Of a DNA stretch of 12,534 bases, positions 8,466 to 12,534 are shown piece by piece. The notes under the pieces are model-generated. The model did not search any database. It had not been told where the DNA came from and was given only the letters and a program-made list of their open reading frames with translations. The stretch comes from Agrocybe praecox (lineage: Eukaryota > Basidiomycota > Agaricomycetes > Agaricales > Agrocybaceae): positions 1-12,534 of the forward strand of contig CAXHKQ010000013.1 in NCBI GenBank assembly GCA_964017145.1, given 5' to 3'. A program made the translations under genes and the position numbers. Position 1 is the first letter of the stretch; every line of letters begins with the position of its first letter.

Positions 8466-8854
8466 TCTTCAGGCTTTGTAGTCACCAAATTTGAAACCCA
8501 TTGACCCAAGCTTTATTTTCCATTTTTTTCTAAGTTGTGAAGATAAATCTACTTGACTCTTCTAAACACTAAGAATTCATCATTCAACGGTAAATTCTAC
8601 AGGTAATCTCTGAATGACAAAAGAGATTATGGAATTCCGATGCAAATGCAATCTTGCTTTCAGGGCGTAGAAGCGTTTCGAAAATTCATGTCCACCCAAT
8701 GGTGTGCTCCGTCTAAGTGGAATGAAGTCCTCGTAATCGACGTTACACTTGCAGTTCTTTCACTAAAAAAATTTGATTCTGTTAAAAGTGGTATTTCATT
8801 AAAGTTATTGAAATGAATTCGTTTAAGAGCTGACTTCATCACACAAAACCGCTT
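8466..8854. other. Unassigned DNA between two retrotransposon remnants
   Basis: AT-rich, with scattered stops on both strands. The start probably contains the 3' untranslated end of the RNase H element. The rest may be the decayed upstream RT part of the CR1-like fragment, but I can read no motif in it. The minus-strand open frame at 8660-8842 matches nothing I recognise. Confidence 0.45.
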
Positions 8855-9032
8855 ATGCTCTTCTCAACCGCTTCCAAACTGGATTTTGCAGTTTTTTTTT
8901 TCATCTGTTTCTATTGTGAAGACATAGATTCTGCCTTCAATCATCTGAAAGTTCATCATTATGCTGACTACGCTCACCTTTATATTAACTGCAATCCTGT
9001 TGATCTCAGCTGTGCTGTAGATCGTATCAACT
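8855..9032 (+). mobile_element. CR1/L2-like non-LTR reverse transcriptase fragment
   Basis: The + strand shows LLNRFQTGF (about 8862-8888), like the Q-S-G-F-R fingers motif. After a T-run and frame change it reads DIDSAFNHLK (from about 8921, motif-A-like), then VHHYADYAHLYINCNPVDL (about 8950-9006). The last resembles H-x-Y-A-D-D-T-Q-L-Y of CR1/L2/Crack-type elements and continues into SCAVDRIN. The second catalytic Asp of YADD is Tyr here. Sequence between the fingers motif, motif A and motif C is strongly compressed, so large deletions occurred. The fragment stops where the CATA tail of RTE-like copy 2 begins, so copy 2 probably inserted into it; I could not find the continuation on the far side. 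Confidence 0.6.
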
Positions 9033-9950
9033 ACATACATACATATGATGATTGTCCGATCCACGAATGAATCTCCAGTTACCTCGGTCCATCGCAACGC
9101 TCTTTCAGTTGGTTATGTCTTTCGCAGATAGTTCTTTCTCGGTGTAATCTAACCATCGGAGTTTCCGACGCCCTGGTTTTCTGGTGAGTCGTCTTTTGTT
9201 GCTGGTTTGGCGAATGCAATTTTCCTTGGTGGTGCTTGGTCATGCATTCGATTTACGTGTCCCAGTCATGGCAGTCGTTACCTTGCCGGAAACCTTTGGC
9301 TGTTGAAAAATGTTTGGACGCTTTCCGGTTTATACGAACAGCACTCTTGGCATCTGCTAGGGTCATCCGACATAATTGGATGAGTCTCATCGGGATGCCC
9401 AGGTGTTCCATTGCAGTATAAAGCTTATCTCTATTGATGCTGTCGTATGCCTGCTTAAAATCGATAAAAAAAAAATGATGTGTATCGATTTGGTACTCAC
9501 GTGTCTTTTCCAGTACCTGTGGCAGGATGAAGATTTGATCTGAGGTGGACTTTTTTGATCGGAAACCGCGTGCCCCATATCTTTTGGAAAAGTTGATGCA
9601 GATGTTGCACTAAATCGACTCCAGCATGTTTTATGAGCTCGGCGTAGATTCCATCGGATCCAGGGCTCTTGTTTGCTTTGAACTTTCCTACGGCCGCTAC
9701 TATCTCAGCAATCGAGGGTGGTGGTACTGGCTCGAGATTTTAGCTGGCTGTTATCGAGATCATGCCGACTTAAACTTCAGCAGATGGCGTGCTGTTTTCA
9801 AGGAGCTCCGAAAAATACTCTTTCCATCTAGTAAGAACATCATCGTCGTTGGCCAAACTGTCGATAAACTCGTTCTTTGCGAACATTCCGGCTCCTATTC
9901 TTCATGGCTCGTTTGGTATGATGCGTGAGCTATGTTACTAAGACGTCGCA
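9033..9950 (-). mobile_element. RTE-like non-LTR retrotransposon, internally deleted copy 2
   Basis: Reading the minus strand from about 9890: FIDSLANDDDVLTRWKEYFSE, then a frame change to VAAVGKFKANKSPGSDGIYA and IKHAGVDLVQHLHQLFQKIW (about 9580). The next element-like residues are GFRSKKSTSDQIF (about 9570-9535), so some 60 residues of RT including the NYRGISLL box are deleted. Motif A is present as FIDFKQAYDSI, then GIPMRL, and motif B as KGFRQG (about 9280). A second deletion of some 190 residues removes motif C and the thumb and joins directly to LGHVNRMHDQAPPRK. The C-terminal region has KLRWLDYTEKEL and a Trp-to-stop before KSVAMDRGNW. The tail is CATA repeats at 9033-9046. The 5' limit is approximate; no clear target-site duplication was found. 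Confidence 0.85.
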
Positions 9951-10154
9951 GTGCAAATGTAATTTTCATGCTAAACTGTTAATTCATCATCCTATTATAA
10001 CAAGTGCCTAGGCCTCTGACACTTTGAAATGTCTCCGTTAGAAGACAAGAGGGGTTGTTTGTTCGGAAGACCTGCTTAGATGAAAGCCTATTACTTGAGT
10101 TCCTTTACTGTTAAAAGTTCTGGTGTAAATCGTTAGTAGCAAAAAGGAGCACGA
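9951..10154. other. Unassigned spacer between RTE-like copies 2 and 3
   Basis: No domain, RNA gene or repeat structure is recognisable. It may include the 5' limit of copy 2 and the target into which copies 2 and 3 inserted. I looked here for the continuation of the CR1-like reading frame and for a duplicate of the sequence before 9033 and found neither. Confidence 0.4.
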
Positions 10155-10779
10155 CTTATACTTTACTTTATACTTTTGCAGCTCACAACGTCTTTCGGGG
10201 CTTAGCTTGCTGTATAAGGTTCCTCCATTCGTCTCTACCTGCAGCTTTCCTCTTCCACGTCGATTTCACTCGAAGCTTAGTCAAGTCATCTTCCACTGAT
10301 GCATCCATGGGCAAGGAGAACAGAGTTTTACTTGGTGGTGCTTTCTCATCCATTTTGAATACGTGACCAAGCCATCGCAGTTTTTGAGCTTTGATTTTTT
10401 GAACAATCGTTTCATCGGTGTCTAGATCATAAAGTTCATGATTGTATTGTACCTGCTCCTCCATTCTTCATTGATGCAAACCGGGGCGGAGATTGTTGTT
10501 CTTGTTTGCAACGAAATAAGTTGTTGAGACTGTTAGACATCGACTACAAAGAACTATTCTTCGGATGATCTCCTCTGAGGTGTTGTTAGTGGAGTTCATT
10601 GCGCTGCCAAAATATATAAAGTTCTTCACTGTTTCGAAATTGTGCTGACCAAAGTTGACATTATGGCTCGGTAAGTTGTTTCTTGAAGCTAGCATATATT
10701 TGGTTTTGAATGCATTCACCCTTAGACCCATGACCTCAGCTGCCTTTTCGATCTTGTTGTAATCCTTCTTTACATTCTA
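10155..10779 (-). mobile_element. RTE-like non-LTR retrotransposon copy 3, 3' segment
   Basis: Minus strand from about 10777: NVKKDYNKIEKAAEVMGLRVN (last two codons at the start of the next frame piece), the KTKYML box, then HNFETVKNFIYFGSAMNS and EEIIRRIVL. The sequence then jumps to QYNHELYDLDTDE and LRWLGHVFKMDEKAPP, so about 70 residues of the connection region (LIRPVLxYGSExW) are deleted at about 10470-10500. The C-terminus WKRKAAGRDEWRNLIQQAKP ends with a stop at 10183. Downstream lies an AAGTATAA-rich tail (about 10158-10180), in place of the CATA tail of copies 1 and 2, so copy 3 is a different subfamily. The upstream part of the same element is at 11976-12534, across the mariner insertion. 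Confidence 0.85.
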
Positions 10780-10780
10780 A

Positions 10781-10805
10781 GGACTATCCCGAATGAAATG
10801 TTCGC
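10781..10805 (+). repeat. Terminal inverted repeat (left) of the DD37E element
   Basis: A 25-bp sequence starting GGACTATCCCG and ending ATGTTCGC matches the reverse complement of 11951-11975 at 24 of 25 positions. The one difference is A here against G in the other end. Similarity stops immediately inward on both sides. A TA dinucleotide lies just outside (10778-10779, with one extra A). Confidence 0.88.
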
Positions 10806-10880
10806 TCACATAAACCATCATATCTTCTGAATCATTTGATCAATTTCAAAAAGAGAACCCATTTCAGAAGCGTAATTTTA

Positions 10881-11821
10881 TTACAAGATTACTTCCATTA
10901 TAGCTTTTATTGTGTCCTTTTTGACGTTTTCCTGGACTGTGGTCCACTTTCTTTTCAACTCTGCTGAGTTTCTGGTCACATGTTTTGTATCCTTAAGTTT
11001 CCTTTTTACCATTGCACAATATCGCTCGATTGACCTGAGTTCTGGACAATTTGGTGGGTTAGCTTCCCGTGGTACAAAATTGACCTGGTTTCTTTTGTAC
11101 CACTCCAAGGTGGCCTTACTGTAGTGGCAGGAAGCTAGATTCGGCCAAAAGAACGTGGACACTTTATGATTACGTAAAAATATATATAAAATATTTCCGA
11201 GTTTATAGTGCTAGAAGCCACGAAAAATTTACTTCTTTCCCCACAGGAACAAATCGCCTGCCAGATGAGAAACTTCTTGGGGAACTTGGCCTGTTTCTTA
11301 GTTCTAAATTCTTCGTCGACATTTTTTCTTGAGTCGGCAACATAAAATTCCTGTCCAGGAAACTGCTTGAAATCAGTCAAGACGTACGATTCATCGTCCA
11401 TTACGCAGCAGTGAAATTTTAAGAAAAAATCCCTTTTCAACTTTTGAGCTCGTTTTTTGGCGTCTTCGTTCTTTACAGCATTCCTGTCTGGGACTTTTTG
11501 TACCTTGTACGTTTTTAGTGGTTTCTGTTTCTTGACTCTTTCAACGAATTTCTTCGAGCAACCTGCTTTTTGAGCCACTTTTCCAGGATCCTTCTTAAAC
11601 AATGAGGTTACTTTCGTGGCCGTTTTCCGGTTACGAATTCCTTTTTTTGCTCCAGAACCATGTTTCCTTCCGACAATCAAGTCCTTGTGGAATTTTTTGA
11701 TAACTTTTGAAACTGTTTCCCGACAAACTTTTGATTTTCTCGCGATGTGTTTGAAAGTCCACTTAGGATTTTCATGAAAAATTTCAATAATCAATTCACG
11801 TGTTTTCAATTCACTTGACAT
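10881..11821 (-). pseudogene. Broken DD37E Tc1/mariner transposase
   Basis: Cut-and-paste transposase that would bind the 25-bp ends and integrate at TA. The start is ATG at 11821 and the first frame runs 228 residues to 11135. Residues about 10-45 form a helix-turn-helix (WTFKHIARKSKVCRETVSKV), a GSGAKKG linker follows at 56-61, and catalytic Asp143 lies in VMDDESYV. After about residue 218 the frame shifts, with loss of roughly 10 residues, and continues to the stop at 10881-10883 in a second frame beginning near RNHKVSTFFWP. There the second catalytic Asp is Asn (FWPN for FWPD). The third acid is Glu in SIERYC, with exactly 37 residues between, hence DD37E. The family's Trp after IERY is Cys. 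Frameshift plus Asp-to-Asn make it non-functional. Confidence 0.9.
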
Positions 11822-11950
11822 TTTGCGACTGAAACTTTAAAATCTGCGGAAGATTTGGTATCAGCTGATTTGTACAGTTATTGCAAAGCTTGCTATGAAA
11901 AAAAAAATCATTTTCTTGCCTTACGACATTACTTACGAGCATGAAGGCTT

Positions 11951-11975
11951 GCGAACATTTCATTCGGGACAGTCC
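11951..11975 (-). repeat. Terminal inverted repeat (right) of the DD37E element
   Basis: Partner of 10781-10805, inverted, 24 of 25 positions identical. It lies about 130 bp upstream of the transposase start codon, leaving room for a short promoter. Immediately outside, the minus strand reads into the GYADDIDII codons of RTE-like copy 3. Confidence 0.88.
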
Positions 11976-12534
11976 AATAATGTCTATGTCGTCAGCGTAA
12001 CCCGACAGTTGAAAAGGCTTGTTTTAGATGCATCCTCTTTTCTCATGGGGATTTTCCGTGTCGCGGATGATACGTTCAAGATTGAAGAGTCGAACAAGTG
12101 TTTCTTCTTCATGGAACCTGAATTGTCAAGCCTAATTCTTATCCAATCAAAGATAACCGTATTTTGTTTACATTTTTGTCTATGGACAGGATTGGTTATA
12201 TTTGACAAGAGAGAGGGTTATATTTGACAAAAGAAAGGGTATCCAGCTGGAAGGTTGTTCGAATCTGAATATAAATAGACTTTGGTGTTGATTGCTACAG
12301 AGACTTGGTTCCGGAGTTATTTGCTTAAGAGCATTTATGTGATGTTTGCTGGTTCATCTTCGTTGAAATCCTAGCGCGAAGTAGTAGAGGTCAATATGAT
12401 GTTTCTTATCCTCACGATGTGTTTCCCTTTCTATCTTAGCTTTTGGAGTGCTGCTGTCTCCATCTTGTAGCTTGAGAGGACGGTCTTCAGTTCCTTGAAT
12501 TTGCAAGCTGTTCGTTTACGAGTCGAATTCCGCT
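11976..12534 (-). mobile_element. RTE-like non-LTR retrotransposon copy 3, 5' segment (runs off window)
   Basis: The minus strand from the right edge reads FKELKTVLSSYKMETAALQK then LR*KGK (about 12500-12425). This is the start of an APE-type endonuclease (Y-K-x-D-I-x-A-L-Q-E-x-R-W), with Glu changed to Lys and Trp to a stop. A weakly similar stretch (LRNQVSVAINTKVYLY) follows to about 12265. Sequence resumes at about 12125 with LVRLFNLERIIRDTENP, then a stop, then FQLSGYADDIDII (about 12014-11976), the intact RT motif C. The rest of endonuclease and most of RT (over 1 kb) are deleted. The frame continues beyond the mariner at 10779. The 5' end lies outside the window. Confidence 0.78.
12194..12237. 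repeat. 22-bp tandem duplication
   Basis: Two adjacent 22-bp units (12194-12215 and 12216-12237) share GGTTATATTTGACAA and differ at two positions in their purine-rich ends. They lie within the deleted middle of RTE-like copy 3, between endonuclease and RT remnants. It is probably a local replication slip or a scar of the deletion. Confidence 0.8.

Larger units (their letters stand above)
10781..11975 (-). mobile_element. Tc1/mariner-superfamily transposon, DD37E type
   Basis: A 1195-bp unit bounded by 25-bp inverted repeats with one minus-strand transposase gene inside, the canonical architecture and nearly the canonical length (about 1.3 kb). TA dinucleotides lie close outside both ends (10778-10779 and 11978-11979), consistent with TA target duplication. 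The ends are not perfectly symmetrical: one extra A on the left, AA on the right. It sits inside RTE-like copy 3, between the YADD motif and the KTKYM motif of its reverse transcriptase. The transposase is broken, so the copy could move only if supplied in trans. Confidence 0.88.

Noticed and set aside
9387..9578. Minus-strand 63-residue open frame
   Set aside because: It is out of frame with the RT motifs (STSDQIF, FIDFKQAYDSI) that cover the same bases in another frame.
9020..9960. Target-site duplication for RTE-like copy 2
   Set aside because: I compared the bases before 9033 with 9950-10150 and found no convincing direct repeat.
10781..11975. Inverted 25-bp repeats as two inverted RTE fragments
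   Set aside because: At first the shared sequence seemed RTE-derived because it adjoins YADD. But it bounds a transposase gene symmetrically, similarity stops at 25 bp, and the RTE frame resumes only outside it, so it is the mariner terminal repeat.
11895..12227. + strand 110-residue open frame
   Set aside because: It crosses the mariner end and runs antisense to the YADD region of RTE-like copy 3; no domain of its own.
12269..12276. TATAAATA as a promoter TATA box
   Set aside because: It is inside the antisense of the decayed RTE copy, and no gene start follows.
1..12534. A new multi-gene defence or other undescribed system
   Set aside because: All recognisable coding sequence belongs to one P450 and known transposon classes; no cluster of unknown conserved genes is present.

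Overview
The window looks like a repeat-rich stretch of an insect (arthropod) nuclear genome. The evidence is one spliced cytochrome P450 of the CYP4 type with very short introns (63 and 70 bp), surrounded by decayed non-LTR retrotransposons of several lineages and a Tc1/mariner-superfamily transposon, all typical of insect intergenic DNA. I see nothing bacterial: no operons, Shine-Dalgarno sites or prokaryotic genes. A beetle is possible from the flavour of the P450 and its I-helix, but I cannot prove this.

Layout. (1) 1-1111: non-coding DNA with diverged direct duplications (82-128 / 180-226, and a roughly 185-bp tandem unit at about 784-1111), C-rich and G-poor on the + strand from about 500. 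(2) 1112-3910: a tandem array of exactly 311 nine-base units (TCTGTCTGG) with one base change in the whole array, fraying into degenerate units at 3911-3930. (3) 3931-4609: unassigned AT-rich DNA. (4) 4610-5725: minus-strand 3' half of a CYP4-like P450 (three exons, stop, poly(A) signal). All visible exons are intact; the exons for the first roughly 190 residues are not in the window.

(5) 5975-8465, +: remnant of a non-LTR retrotransposon that carried RNase H and a C-terminal Cys/His motif. It is split by a 5'-truncated minus-strand RTE-like element (copy 1, 7019-8189) flanked by a perfect 9-bp target-site duplication. (6) 8855-9032, +: a CR1/L2-like reverse transcriptase fragment, followed directly by the 3' tail of a second minus-strand RTE-like element (copy 2, about 9033-9950) with at least two internal deletions. 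(7) About 10155-12534, -: a third RTE-like element (endonuclease start at the right edge, RT core, C-terminus at the left), split next to the RT catalytic YADD box by a DD37E Tc1/mariner element (10781-11975) with 25-bp terminal inverted repeats matching at 24 of 25 bases.

The three RTE-like copies, the RNase H element, the CR1-like piece and the mariner all contain stops, frameshifts or deletions, so none should be autonomous. The only plausibly functional host gene is the P450. If it is whole in the organism, the transposon nest at 5.9-12.5 kb lies in one of its introns or in its 5' flank. The most notable items are the nearly perfect 2.8-kb nine-base array and two insertion histories readable to the base. 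I found no convincing new biological system.
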